A DNA stretch of 64,000 nt from Fusibacter tunisiensis (GTDB lineage Bacteria > Bacillota > Clostridia > Peptostreptococcales > Acidaminobacteraceae). The DNA is taken from positions 89,544 through 153,543 of the forward strand of contig NZ_JAFBDT010000005.1 in the NCBI RefSeq assembly GCF_016908355.1, read 5' to 3'. Below, piece by piece: positions 17,817 through 26,683 of the stretch. The number at the start of each line of letters is the position of its first letter. Position 1 is the stretch's first letter. The notes under the pieces are model-generated. The model was not told the DNA's origin. It worked only from the letters and a program-made list of their open reading frames with translations, and did not search any database. The translations under genes and the position numbers were made by a program.

Positions 17817-19025
17817 TTACGCTTTCTGCTGAAGCACTTTGATGGCTTCAGGCAGAATCAGTTTTCCATCCACACGCTGAGTGGCAACAAAGCCTACCTG
17901 GCCAGTGGCTGCATAGAGCTCATTAAGTCTCTTGAATACTCTACCTTGACGATCCGCTACCCAGTAGTAGCCAAAGTCACCGAAGATGATGGACTTTGCA
18001 GATGCAGCGATGGTAGGAACGTAGGATGAAGTGTAAACAGGTCTGTTCAGAATGGTATCTGGAGTTCCGGCCTGAAGTGAAGGCTGCCAGATATACTGAC
18101 CCTGACCATCTTTCAGCTTCCTAATTGCCTTAATGGTGGCATCGTTCATAACGAACACGGACTTGTTTCTGTAAGGAGACTTAAGAGAGTAGAAGAGGTC
18201 CAAAATCTCATCAACGGTAATAGCTGTAGCACTTGCAGCGGTTACACCGATCTGTGCTCCACCAGTAGCAGCAAGAATACCTGTAGGCTTACCAGAGCCA
18301 TCTCCAGTGAAGAAAGCATCTTCTTCCTTGTTACCAATACGTCTTGCAAACTCTCTAGCGATATAGTTTTCAAGATTAAAGACGCTGTCGTTTAGAAGTT
18401 CTTCTGATACCTTAATCATGGTACCTAGCTTGTAAGCACCAATAGAAACCTGTCCAAAGCTATCATCGCTTTCAGGAATGGCACCTTCTTCATCAATCCA
18501 AGAAGCGGTTCCTTTGGAAGCTACCACTGGAATCTTACGATCGCCAGAAGAAGTGGAGATGACGTTGGCCAGCTTTCTGAAAATATTCTCTTCATCCAGG
18601 GCTTCAATAAGAGTACGCTCGAACTCATCTGGTACAAGGTAACCACCTTCCGTGTCAGTGCCAATCTGCAGTGCGTTCTTAATCACCGGATCGAGTCCTT
18701 CACCAGAACGGGTTCTCATGGCATTCCAGAATGCTTTCTGGTATTCTGCGGAGGCTCTGCCGCCTTTGGATTCCATACCCTGGAAGATAGGTTTTCCGGT
18801 AAGTGGTGTGTTAAGTGGCTTTGAAAGCTCACGATCCAGAGCTTCCTGCTTTTCAAGACGGTCAATTTCCTTACCAAGGGCAACAACATCAGCTTCCATC
18901 TTTTCATAGGTTGCAGTGTCTTCAGCGGACACAATTCCATCTGTACCTCTTTTGGTATCCAGTAATGCTTTAGCAGCTTCCCAGGATTTTGCTCTTTTTT
19001 CACGCAGTTCAAGAATCTTATTCAT
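17817..19025 (-). CDS. Major capsid protein, HK97 gp5 family
   Basis: 402 residues forming the capsid shell. Residues 1-80 are a charged coiled-coil delta/scaffold domain (ILELREKRAKSWEAAKALLD ... KEIDRLEKQEALDREL) expected to be removed by the ClpP-like protease. From TDTEGGYLVPDEFERTLIEA on, the HK97 fold is recognisable, with NVISTSSGDRKIPVVASKG and GDGSGKPTGIL. Gene order portal-protease-capsid is canonical. Confidence 0.95.
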   Translation of the reverse strand: MNKILELREKRAKSWEAAKALLDTKRGTDGIVSAEDTATYEKMEADVVALGKEIDRLEKQEALDRELSKPLNTPLTGKPIFQGMESKGGRASAEYQKAFWNAMRTRSGEGLDPVIKNALQIGTDTEGGYLVPDEFERTLIEALDEENIFRKLANVISTSSGDRKIPVVASKGTASWIDEEGAIPESDDSFGQVSIGAYKLGTMIKVSEELLNDSVFNLENYIAREFARRIGNKEEDAFFTGDGSGKPTGILAATGGAQIGVTAASATAITVDEILDLFYSLKSPYRNKSVFVMNDATIKAIRKLKDGQGQYIWQPSLQAGTPDTILNRPVYTSSYVPTIAASAKSIIFGDFGYYWVADRQGRVFKRLNELYAATGQVGFVATQRVDGKLILPEAIKVLQQKA

Positions 19026-19044
19026 AGTGTTTTCCTCCTAAAAT

Positions 19045-19743
19045 TTAGTGTTGAATCAAAGAAAGCCGCTTTTCTAGCGACTCAATTGGGGTGCCTGTAT
19101 TCTCTTTTGGTAGTTTGGGTTTTACCTTATCAAGCAGGGAGTTGGTTACAGCTCTGCGGCTGAAGGCATAGGTAAAATCCTCAGTTTGATTTCTTTTCTT
19201 TTCATCCTCCAAGATGCCATCAGCGAAGCCAAGTTCGATGGCCTTTTTGGCATTGAGCCAGGTTTCTGCATCCATAAGATGGGAGAGCTTTGTCCTTGAC
19301 TGGCCCGTCTTGATTTCATAGGCATTGATGATGCTCTCTTTCACTTCAGATAGCATGGAGATGGCTTTTTTCATTTCCTCGCTGTCCCCAATGGCCACTG
19401 TAAGGGGGTTATGGACCATCATAAGGGCAGTTGGTGCCATAAGCACCGTTGTCCCCGCCATGGCGATGACTGAGGCAGCAGAAGCGGCAATACCGTCAAT
19501 CTTTACGGTAACAGTGCCTTTGTAATCCATCAGCATGGCGTAAATCTGACTAGCAGCAATGCAATCGCCTCCTGGGGAATTAAGCCAAATAACAATGTCA
19601 CCCTCGCCGGCAGTCAAATCTGCTTTAAATGCCTTAGGGGTGACATCATCATCAAACCAGGAGTCTTCAGCAATAACGCCGTCTAGGTAGAGTGTTCGGA
19701 CACCAGTATTTTCATCTCGTGCCCAGTTCCAAAACTTCTTCAT
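19045..19743 (-). CDS. Prohead protease, ClpP/S14 family
   Basis: 232-residue serine protease that processes capsid protein during maturation. NSPGGDCIAASQIYAML is the substrate-loop region; the catalytic Ser lies in GIAASAASVIAM and the His in MMVHNPL, in the usual ClpP order. The last 40 residues are a charged extension. It overlaps the portal stop by 4 bases and precedes the capsid gene. Confidence 0.93.
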   Translation of the reverse strand: MKKFWNWARDENTGVRTLYLDGVIAEDSWFDDDVTPKAFKADLTAGEGDIVIWLNSPGGDCIAASQIYAMLMDYKGTVTVKIDGIAASAASVIAMAGTTVLMAPTALMMVHNPLTVAIGDSEEMKKAISMLSEVKESIINAYEIKTGQSRTKLSHLMDAETWLNAKKAIELGFADGILEDEKKRNQTEDFTYAFSRRAVTNSLLDKVKPKLPKENTGTPIESLEKRLSLIQH

Positions 19744-20996
19744 TTAGGTTCCTCCGTTTCTTTGATATTTGCGAACGCGCCTGCATCCTGTAATTTTGTC
19801 ATCGCGCCATTGATGAGGTAGAGGTTACCGCCTAATTCTTCTGGAATTCTATCCAGATTTTCAAGCTCTCTAATATCATTGGCACTCATCCAACCATTCT
19901 GCCTGGCAGTGGCATAACCACTCATACGGCTGACATAATCACCACGCAGTAGGCCATCCACGTTAAACTTGATAAAGACACTAGGTTTCTCGCTTTCCAT
20001 GAGCAGCGCTCTGCACATGGACTGTTCCCAGCGGACCACCCAAGGGTCGAGGGTGTATTTTACAAACTCCAGTGATTGCTGTTCGATGTTACTAAAGGAT
20101 GACTTCTCTAGATCAGCCAGCATATGAGGTGGCACTCTAAAGATACGAGCGATCTCATTAATCTGGAACTTTCTGGTTTCTAGGAACTGAGCCTGTTCAG
20201 GAGAAATACCAATAGGCTGATACTTCATACCTTCTTCAAGAACAGCCACCCTGTGGGCATTGCCACTTCCTTGGTAGGCTGCGTTCCAGGATTCTTTAAT
20301 CTTCTGAGGATCCTTGATAGTACCGGGGTGTTCCAGTACGCCACCCGGTGAAGCGCCATTAGCGAAAAACTTAGCTCCATATTCTTCAGTTGCAATGGCA
20401 AGACCCACAGCATTTTTAGCCATGGCAATGGGTGAATAGCCTACCAGCCCGTCAAAGCCAAGACCGGGGATATGAAGGACGTCTGATGGTGAAAGATACA
20501 CTTGATATTCTCTACCAAGAGTAGGAACATCTTCATTGCCACGCTGATACATATAGAATAGCCGACCACTTGAATCGCGATCGACCGTCATTTTGTTGGG
20601 CATTAATGGGTAGAGAGAAATCACTTCACCTCTTGCATTTCGAATAATCTGAGCATAGGCATTTCCCCATAATAAAAGATGACTCATTAGCGTCTCTCTA
20701 AACGCAAAAGAAGTCATCTCAGGATTTGGTTCATCATGAAGCAGCTTATATAGTGGGTGTTTTAGGTTTTTCTCCTTTCCGCCTGAATCATTGTACTTGT
20801 AAACATGAAGGGGTAGACCAGCTAGCGTCTCAGATAAGATTCTTACGCAGCTGTAAACTGCGGTCATTTGCATGGCGGATTGCTCATTAACTGGCTTACC
20901 AGCACTAGTACTTCCAAAAAAGAAACTGTAGCGCCTGCCACCAAGAGCGTCTTTAGGTTTGTCTCTTGCCTTGAATATTCCTTGCAATATTCCCAT
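19740..20996 (-). CDS. Portal protein, HK97 family
   Basis: 418 residues from ATG at 20996, which follows AAGGAGGGTGATATCC. The dodecameric DNA gate of the capsid. MQMTAVYSCVRILSETLAGL and GNAYAQIIRNARGEVISLYP are signatures, and QFLETRKFQINEIARIFRVP with LADLEKSSFSNIEQQSLEFV are conserved in HK97 portals. The longer in-frame extension to 21065 covers a terminator hairpin and lacks a ribosome site. Confidence 0.94.
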   Translation of the reverse strand: MGILQGIFKARDKPKDALGGRRYSFFFGSTSAGKPVNEQSAMQMTAVYSCVRILSETLAGLPLHVYKYNDSGGKEKNLKHPLYKLLHDEPNPEMTSFAFRETLMSHLLLWGNAYAQIIRNARGEVISLYPLMPNKMTVDRDSSGRLFYMYQRGNEDVPTLGREYQVYLSPSDVLHIPGLGFDGLVGYSPIAMAKNAVGLAIATEEYGAKFFANGASPGGVLEHPGTIKDPQKIKESWNAAYQGSGNAHRVAVLEEGMKYQPIGISPEQAQFLETRKFQINEIARIFRVPPHMLADLEKSSFSNIEQQSLEFVKYTLDPWVVRWEQSMCRALLMESEKPSVFIKFNVDGLLRGDYVSRMSGYATARQNGWMSANDIRELENLDRIPEELGGNLYLINGAMTKLQDAGAFANIKETEEPK

Positions 20997-21025
20997 GGAT
21001 ATCACCCTCCTTAAAAATAGACATG

Positions 21026-21050
21026 AAAAAAGCACCTCAGCTGAGATGCT
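21026..21050 (-). terminator. Intrinsic terminator upstream of portal gene
   Basis: Minus-strand AGCATCTCAG/CTGAGGTGCT hairpin followed by six T, between the 43-residue membrane ORF and the portal. It separates the terminase and head transcripts. Confidence 0.75.
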
Positions 21051-21165
21051 TAATATTGATAGCATAAGTTAATAATAACTTTAGGTCGTGCAGTATAAAT
21101 GATGTGTCGTAGCGGTATTAAAAGATGTAGATTAGTATATTCTCCATCCATGTTTTGTTACTATT

Positions 21166-21297
21166 TTACAATTTCAAGAACATAACATCGTGTAATTGAC
21201 CAAAACCAATACTTAAAGCATTAGTAATCAAAAATCCTGAAATAATGATAGCTACTGCAATAACGACCTTACCTATTAAATCTTGATATTCTTTCAC
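21166..21297 (-). CDS. 43-residue single-span membrane protein
   Basis: GTG start at 21297 after AAAGGAGGATTTATT. The product begins VKEYQDLIGK, followed by a hydrophobic stretch VVIAVAIIISGFLITNAL and a short tail (SIGFGQLHDVMFLKL). One transmembrane helix is predicted, N-terminus probably inside. It lies in the 400-base gap between TerL and portal, just before a terminator. Function unknown; superinfection exclusion or a structural role cannot be distinguished. The remaining 100 bases (to 21397) show nothing else I can name. Confidence 0.65.
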   Translation of the reverse strand: MKEYQDLIGKVVIAVAIIISGFLITNALSIGFGQLHDVMFLKL

Positions 21298-21397
21298 AAT
21301 AAATCCTCCTTTAATTATAATTTATAGTTGCATTATTATCTACTTATATGCAATCAGCTTTAGTCTATTTCATTTATTATACCATAGGGAAGATAAA

Positions 21398-22999
21398 TTA
21401 GAAGATTAAAAGGCCTCGATCGTCATAAACGGAATTACCAGTTTCTCCACCACAGCGGATCGCTCGGTCAAGAGCCATAATTGTGGCAACAGCACCGTCA
21501 ATCTTCTCGGTGGATTTTTCTTTGTCTGCTTTAATGTTACCAGCAGGATCGGTTCTAATGAAAATGTTGTCCATCATCCAGCGGAGAACAGGGTGCCCAC
21601 CGTGAGCGATTTTTTCTTCCAAAGTCAGCTTCATTAATTCTTTTGTTGGCGGAGACATGTCTTTAAATCCCTGACCAAAAGGGACAACTGTGAACCCTAA
21701 GTTTTCTAGGTTCTGAGTCATCTGAACTGCTCCCCAGCGGTCAAAGGCAATCTCACGGATGTTATATTTCATTCCAAGTTTCTCAATGAAAGTCTCAATG
21801 AATCCGTAGTGAACAACATTGCCTTCGGTAGTTAGAAGGAATCCTTGTTTTTCCCAAACATCATAATTGACATGATCCCGTCTAACCCTGAGGTCAATGC
21901 TGTCTTCCGGTATCCAGAAGTATGGAAGAACCATATATTTGTCGTCTTCATCTAGTGGAGGAAATACAAGTACAAAAGCTGTTATATCTGTAGATGAAGA
22001 AAGGTCCAGCCCGCCATAGCAGACGCGACCTTTGAGGGCTTCTGGATTAACGGGGAATGCACAGGCATCCCATTTATCCATAGGCATCCAGCGAATAGCC
22101 TGCTTAACCCATTGATTGAGCCGAAGCTGTCTGAAGCTATTTTCTTCAGCGGGGTTTTGTCTGGCAGACTCATAAGCTGCTTTTACTTTATCCATACTAA
22201 CAGTGATGCCAAGGGATGGGTTTGCTTTCTTCCAGACCTTTGGATCGGACCAGTCATCTTCTAGATCTGCACCATAAATCACTGGGTAGAAGGTAGGGTC
22301 GTTTTTCCTTCCAGCCATGATGTCTATAGCTTTCTGATGCACTTCCCAGCAAATACTGTTTTGATTATCACCTGCGGTAGTGATTAGAAAGTACAAAGGC
22401 TGCATCCTGGCATCACCACTACCTTTTGTCATAACATCATAAAGTTTTCGGTTAGGCTGCGTATGAAGTTCATCAAATACAACGCCATGGGTATTAAAGC
22501 CGTGTTTGTTTCCGACATCCGCCGAAAGCACTTGATAGATGCTTCCAGTGGGTTGATAGATCAGTCTTTTCTGTGAGTCCAGAATCTTAACCCGCTTGGA
22601 TAAGGCAGGGCACATTCGCACCATATCAGCAGCCACGTTAAAAACGATGGAGGCTTGGTTACGATCTGCAGCACAGCCATAAACCTCAGCACGTTCTTCG
22701 TTATCTCCACAGGTTAAGAGCAGGGCAACAGCCGCCGCAAGCTCACTTTTTCCCATCTTCTTTGGTATTTCTACATAGGCGGTATTAAATTGACGATAGC
22801 CATTTGGTTTTATGGTTCCAAATAAATCCCGGATGATTTGTTCTTGCCAATCTATCAGTTCAAAAGGCTTTCCCGCCCAGGTTCCTTTGGTATGGGTGAG
22901 GCATTCAATAAAACCAACTGCATAGTCCGCCATCTCCTTGCTGTAATGGGAATCTTTCGCCATGTAAGATGTTGGTTTATACTTCTTTAGTTTTCGCAT
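21398..22999 (-). CDS. Terminase large subunit
   Basis: 533 residues: packaging motor ATPase plus nuclease. Walker A-like EIPKKMGKSELAA near residue 88, Walker B VVFDELHTQ near residue 175, coupling motif YFLITTAGDN near 205. The nuclease domain begins GGLDLSSSTDITAFVLVF near 335, with the first catalytic Asp there, and further acidic residues follow. It is unusual in being separated from TerS by seven genes including methylation genes. Confidence 0.95.
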   Translation of the reverse strand: MRKLKKYKPTSYMAKDSHYSKEMADYAVGFIECLTHTKGTWAGKPFELIDWQEQIIRDLFGTIKPNGYRQFNTAYVEIPKKMGKSELAAAVALLLTCGDNEERAEVYGCAADRNQASIVFNVAADMVRMCPALSKRVKILDSQKRLIYQPTGSIYQVLSADVGNKHGFNTHGVVFDELHTQPNRKLYDVMTKGSGDARMQPLYFLITTAGDNQNSICWEVHQKAIDIMAGRKNDPTFYPVIYGADLEDDWSDPKVWKKANPSLGITVSMDKVKAAYESARQNPAEENSFRQLRLNQWVKQAIRWMPMDKWDACAFPVNPEALKGRVCYGGLDLSSSTDITAFVLVFPPLDEDDKYMVLPYFWIPEDSIDLRVRRDHVNYDVWEKQGFLLTTEGNVVHYGFIETFIEKLGMKYNIREIAFDRWGAVQMTQNLENLGFTVVPFGQGFKDMSPPTKELMKLTLEEKIAHGGHPVLRWMMDNIFIRTDPAGNIKADKEKSTEKIDGAVATIMALDRAIRCGGETGNSVYDDRGLLIF

Positions 23000-23089
23000 T
23001 TATTATCAACTCCTAAATACAGGAAAATCATTCACTCTGTCCTTTCAAAATTGTTTTATTGTCTAACAATACATTTTCTTCCATTTCCA

Positions 23090-23118
23090 TTGACTTTTTG
23101 TTTTCCATATAATACCAT
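23090..23118 (+). promoter_or_regulatory. Probable promoter of the AbrB-like gene
   Basis: TTGACT, 17 bases, TACCAT, with the gene start 28 bases further on. The -10 is imperfect but the -35 matches five of six. Confidence 0.45.
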
Positions 23119-23145
23119 TAAGATACAAATTATATGGAGGTGTTA

Positions 23146-23394
23146 ATGAAATCAACTGGCATTGTTAGAAAACTCGATGAATTAGGTCGTATTGTTATTC
23201 CCATTGAAGTTAGACGTGTGTTGAATATTGATGTAAAAGATAGCTTAGAAATTTATACAGAGAGTGATACAATTATCTTTAAAAAGCACACACCGCATTG
23301 TTTTATTTGTGGGAGCAGCAAAAATACCATTATTTTTAAAGGTAAGTTAATATGCAGAGATTGCATTAATGTAATAAAGGAAGCAGGCCAATAA
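23146..23394 (+). CDS. AbrB/SpoVT-family regulator with zinc ribbon
   Basis: 82-residue transition-state-type DNA-binding protein. Residues 1-48 are the AbrB swapped-hairpin barrel (MKSTGIVRKLDELGRIVIPI, then EVRRVLNIDVKDSLEIYTES). A C-terminal ribbon has C-x2-C (CFICG) and C-x2-C (CRDC). GGAGGTG precedes ATG at 23146. It is the lone plus-strand gene between TerL and small minus-strand phage genes, with own promoter and terminator, so it is a moron-like unit. It may keep host or phage genes silent in the lysogen. Confidence 0.88.
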   Translation: MKSTGIVRKLDELGRIVIPIEVRRVLNIDVKDSLEIYTESDTIIFKKHTPHCFICGSSKNTIIFKGKLICRDCINVIKEAGQ

Positions 23395-23413
23395 TAGAAG
23401 CCTGCTTTTTTTT
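23381..23413 (+). terminator. Terminator of AbrB-like gene
   Basis: AAGCAGGC and GCCTGCTT pair around an 11-base loop and are followed by a run of T. It overlaps the final codons. Confidence 0.85.
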
Positions 23414-23434
23414 ATGTTGTTTCATGCAACTTAT

Positions 23435-23659
23435 TTAATTAAATTTCTTCACCAAAACTTCAAGTGCAGCTTGCGCATTGGCATCAATGGGTTCGATGTC
23501 CCAGCCTCTATCAAAGCTTGCAATGATCTGGCCATCTCGCTTTAGCATCAGTTTTGATATTCTACCTTCATCAATGCCGTAAGGGGAGCCTAAGTCAAAG
23601 CTTTTGATCCAGTAATAAATGGTTTTGTTTTCGACTTCGATTTTACCTTCTCTCCACAT
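23435..23659 (-). CDS. Small conserved phage protein (DUF7678-like)
   Basis: 74 residues, MWREGKIEVENKTIYYWIKS then FDLGSPYGIDEGRISKLMLK. AAGGAGGACTTAGACC precedes the ATG. Small beta-rich proteins of this kind occur between TerS and TerL in Clostridia phages. I know no function. Confidence 0.7.
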   Translation of the reverse strand: MWREGKIEVENKTIYYWIKSFDLGSPYGIDEGRISKLMLKRDGQIIASFDRGWDIEPIDANAQAALEVLVKKFN

Positions 23660-23673
23660 GGTCTAAGTCCTCC

Positions 23674-24030
23674 TTAAATCCTAACCAAGATTGCTGGTAG
23701 CATTTGCTTTTCGCCGGTCTGCAAGTCGCTATAGCTTGTCTTAACCTTGGTAAGTCCATCCATCCTACAGCCATGCTTTTCAAATTCAGCAAGGGTTGCA
23801 ATCAGTCCTGAGAAGGTGCTTGAAATGGTAATGTGGTCAATTCCGTAGGCTCTGCAGGCTTTAACAATGGGTTCAATGTCGTAATCCCAAATGACCTCAG
23901 AAAAGTCGATGGTGTCGTTTCCTGCTTCCTTGCTTCTTTCGTAGGCCCAGTACATGGTGCTGTTGATTCCAGACTCCTTAAAGTTTGCGCCGGCCAATTT
24001 GGCCTCTTCAAATGCTTTGATTTCTTTCAT
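23674..24030 (-). CDS. Small conserved phage protein (DUF7698-like)
   Basis: 118 residues from MKEIKAFEEAKLAGANFKES. Contains IDFSEVIWDYDIEPIVKACR and ITISSTFSGLIATLAEFEKH. ATG at 24030 follows GGAGGATGAGAAC. The name is from memory of similar proteins in Clostridia phages and mobile elements and should be treated as tentative. No catalytic motif seen. Confidence 0.65.
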   Translation of the reverse strand: MKEIKAFEEAKLAGANFKESGINSTMYWAYERSKEAGNDTIDFSEVIWDYDIEPIVKACRAYGIDHITISSTFSGLIATLAEFEKHGCRMDGLTKVKTSYSDLQTGEKQMLPAILVRI

Positions 24031-24141
24031 GTTCTCATCCTCCATTTAGTGTGGTTTTGTTTTGGTATTACATATATCACTCTAAACGAGAATAATAGCA
24101 AGTCATTTCTGTAGTAATAGAGCAACTTTCTGGCCTGAAGA

Positions 24142-24453
24142 CTAGTCTTCAATCCCACAGTAACGGCAGTAGGAGTAGCCCTCAGGATTGGTGAGTATCT
24201 TTTCACCGGTGTCTTTGTTAATGACCCTAATGCACCTAAGCTCACCTTTTTCATTGGTGCCGCCATCTGACTTCTTGATCCAGGGCTGGTCCTCTAGAAA
24301 ATCACTGGTGAACTTCTTGAACTCTGAATCACTGAGTTCAACTTCTCGAATCACAGTGTAATCAGAACCAATGACGCTATCTTCTTTTGCCTCTTCAGTT
24401 GCTTCTTTTAGTTCCTCAAGGTTGTAGAACTTTCGACCAAATAATGCCTTCAT
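24142..24453 (-). CDS. Small conserved phage protein with C-terminal zinc knuckle
   Basis: 103 residues, MKALFGRKFYNLEELKEATE at the start, FLEDQPWIKKSDGGT in the middle, and CRYCGIED at the C-terminus (with C in ELRCIRV) that may bind metal. AAGGAGTCACAGCA upstream of ATG. Overlaps the preceding stop by 4 bases. Function unknown. Confidence 0.65.
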   Translation of the reverse strand: MKALFGRKFYNLEELKEATEEAKEDSVIGSDYTVIREVELSDSEFKKFTSDFLEDQPWIKKSDGGTNEKGELRCIRVINKDTGEKILTNPEGYSYCRYCGIED

Positions 24454-24698
24454 TGCTGTGACTCCTTCCTGGAATTTTCCTCGATGACCTTGCAGGAATC
24501 AATGCCGTAAACCACATTCAAGCTGCTGCCGTTGTCCCACTGAACCATGATGGAACCTGTGTCATCCACGCCCCACACGGTGCCTTTAGTGCCCGCTGGT
24601 GGTGCTTGCACATCATCCATCGAAAAGAGCTGGACCCTGGCGCCAGCGGGGTACTGCTTGCGTAAGTGGGCCAGTCTTTCTTTACTGATCGGTTTCAC
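24450..24698 (-). CDS. DUF4314 protein
   Basis: 82 residues from GTG at 24698, preceded by AAAGGAGGTG at good distance; longer in-frame forms lack a site and overlap the upstream gene by 100 bases. GARVQLFSMDDVQAPPAGTK and GTVWGVDDTGSIMVQWDNGS are the DUF4314 beta-barrel pattern (SH3-like). Common in phages and ICEs beside ParB-methyltransferase genes; exact role unknown. Confidence 0.8.
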   Translation of the reverse strand: MKPISKERLAHLRKQYPAGARVQLFSMDDVQAPPAGTKGTVWGVDDTGSIMVQWDNGSSLNVVYGIDSCKVIEENSRKESQQ

Positions 24699-25365
24699 TT
24701 GGAGCACCTCCTTTGAAGGCACTGCTGCCGGATAGGTTTTGAAGGAGAATCTTTCTATGGGTTTTGAATTCTTCACCAATAAATCCAAGGCGGAGAAGGA
24801 AGCAGCGGAATGCGTATTTCTCGTTATCGACGTCTTTTTCTTTCACGGTGATTCTCTTTTGGGTTTTCGCCATCTCACAAAGCTTTGTAATGAACTGGGA
24901 GTAGGCTTTTATCTCATCTGGATTTGGCAGTTTTGAAAACCAAGGGAAGCTTATGCGTTCCTCATAGGCTTCAATGGGAAGCGCATCCACATTGAGAGCT
25001 TTTTTAATGAGATTGCCTTTTGCTTCTAGCAGTTTGGCTAGCTTCTCCAGGTCTCCACCAGATAGGGAGTCTTTTGGAATCTGGATGATGAGTCCAGTTT
25101 CCTCGGTCTCTGCTTCAGCCTGAGCTGGTTCATCCACCTCAGCTTCAAACCCTGCATCTAAAAGCTTTCTCATTAGTGACTTGATTTCATCCTGATCCAC
25201 TTCGCTGTCAAAGGTTAGCTCACCGTCTTTTCCGATGTGGTAAGGTCCAACCTGGTAAGCACAGGATGGGACCCCCAGGTATTTTGAAGGAACCTCTGTG
25301 ATTTCACTGATGAGCTTCACCAGCTTTTTACGTTCATTACCAGTTACGTTGTAATTGATTTTCAT
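24682..25365 (-). CDS. Phage protein of the so-called virulence protein family, function unknown
   Basis: 227 residues. MKINYNVTGNERKKLVKLIS, VPSCAYQVGPYHIGKDGELT, an acidic linker EPAQAEAETEETG, then SFPWFSKLPNPDEIKAYSQF and the basic QKRITVKEKDVDNEKYAFRC. Homologues are often labelled virulence protein without evidence. Usually located next to DUF4314 and a ParB-methyltransferase, as here. No enzymatic residues can be named. Confidence 0.65.
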   Translation of the reverse strand: MKINYNVTGNERKKLVKLISEITEVPSKYLGVPSCAYQVGPYHIGKDGELTFDSEVDQDEIKSLMRKLLDAGFEAEVDEPAQAEAETEETGLIIQIPKDSLSGGDLEKLAKLLEAKGNLIKKALNVDALPIEAYEERISFPWFSKLPNPDEIKAYSQFITKLCEMAKTQKRITVKEKDVDNEKYAFRCFLLRLGFIGEEFKTHRKILLQNLSGSSAFKGGAPSETDQ

Positions 25366-25447
25366 GGTATTGACCTCCTTGTTTTTTGCTTACTACATAT
25401 ATCACTCTAAGTGATGTTAATAGCAAGTCTATCTTTCGATAGTTGTG

Positions 25448-26683
25448 TTATTTGTTTTCAGGGAGGTCGCTGTAGCGGTATTCTTTGCCATCACGCAGGA
25501 GATAAACATCATCTGAAGTCTGTGCTCCGGAAATGTAGCGTTCAACTATAACATCACAAAACTTCTCATCAAGTTCAATGGTGTGACAAATTCGCTGAGT
25601 CTGGTCACAGGCAATAAGGGTGCTACCAGAACCACCAAATGGATCTAGGACAACACAGTTACTGAGACTTGAATTGAGAATCGGATGGGTCACAAGAGCC
25701 ACCGGCTTCATTGTTGGATGGGAACCATTCTTCTTAGGTTTTTCAAATTCCCAGATGGTGGTTTGCTTTCTGTCGGCGTACCAGTTGTGCTTGCCTTTCT
25801 TCTTCCACCCAAAGAGGACAGGTTCATGCTGCCACTGATAAGGGGACCGACCAAGAACCAGTGATTGCTTTTTCCAGATACAGGTGCCGGAGAGGTAAAA
25901 TCCGGCTTCAGAGAAGGCTCTTCTAAAGTTTAGTCCTTCCGTATCTGCGTGGAAAACATAGATGGAGGAGTCCTGGGTCATGACAGCTTCTGTATTGGTA
26001 AAGGCAGCCAGTAGGAATTCATAGAAAGCAGAATCCCCCATATTGTCGTTTTTGATTTTACCGGCAGAGCCTTCATAGTTTACATTGTAAGGGGGATCTG
26101 TCACCACCAGATTTGCCAGCTTTCCATCCATGAGAAGCGTGAAGGTTTCTGCCTTTGTAGAATCACCGCAGACCAGTCTATGGGAACCCAGCTTCCAGAC
26201 GTCACCCAGTTTGGTCATGGCGGGTTTTTCCAGCTCTGCATCCACATCAAACTCATCATCGTGAATGCCATCTTTTAGGGAATCCTTAAACAGGTCATCC
26301 AGTTCAGAAGGATCAAAACCTGTAAGGGAAACATCAAAGTTAGCACCTTGCAGATCAGCAATAAGAAGAGCTAGCTTATCCTTATCCCAGTCGCCAGAGA
26401 CTTTGTTCATTGCAATGTTTAATGCTTTTTCCTGTTCAGTGTTCAGATCCACCACAACGCATTCTGCTTCCTTTTGACCTAGATGCTGAAGCACACTAAG
26501 CCTCTGATGACCTGAAATCACAGTGTTATCATTATTCGCATTAACGACGATAAGCTCCACATATCCAAAATTCTCAATGGAGGCTTTTAGCTTTTCAAAC
26601 TCTGGATCTCCAGGCTTTAGTTCTTTTCTAGGATTGTAGACTGCAGGATTCAGATCTGACAGCTTTATTTTTTGTATATTCAT
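25448..26683 (-). CDS. ParB-like nuclease domain fused to DNA methyltransferase
   Basis: 411 residues. The N-terminal about 110 residues are ParB/Srx-like (LNPAVYNPRKELKPGDPEF, VISGHQRLSVLQ). From residue 165 the protein is a beta-class amino-methyltransferase: motif IV DPPYNVNYEG near 196 precedes motif I VLDPFGGSGSTL near 348. It should methylate N6-adenine or N4-cytosine in phage DNA, probably against host restriction. Start overlaps the metK stop by 4 bases, so SAM supply and use are co-translated. Confidence 0.92.
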   Translation of the reverse strand: MNIQKIKLSDLNPAVYNPRKELKPGDPEFEKLKASIENFGYVELIVVNANNDNTVISGHQRLSVLQHLGQKEAECVVVDLNTEQEKALNIAMNKVSGDWDKDKLALLIADLQGANFDVSLTGFDPSELDDLFKDSLKDGIHDDEFDVDAELEKPAMTKLGDVWKLGSHRLVCGDSTKAETFTLLMDGKLANLVVTDPPYNVNYEGSAGKIKNDNMGDSAFYEFLLAAFTNTEAVMTQDSSIYVFHADTEGLNFRRAFSEAGFYLSGTCIWKKQSLVLGRSPYQWQHEPVLFGWKKKGKHNWYADRKQTTIWEFEKPKKNGSHPTMKPVALVTHPILNSSLSNCVVLDPFGGSGSTLIACDQTQRICHTIELDEKFCDVIVERYISGAQTSDDVYLLRDGKEYRYSDLPENK

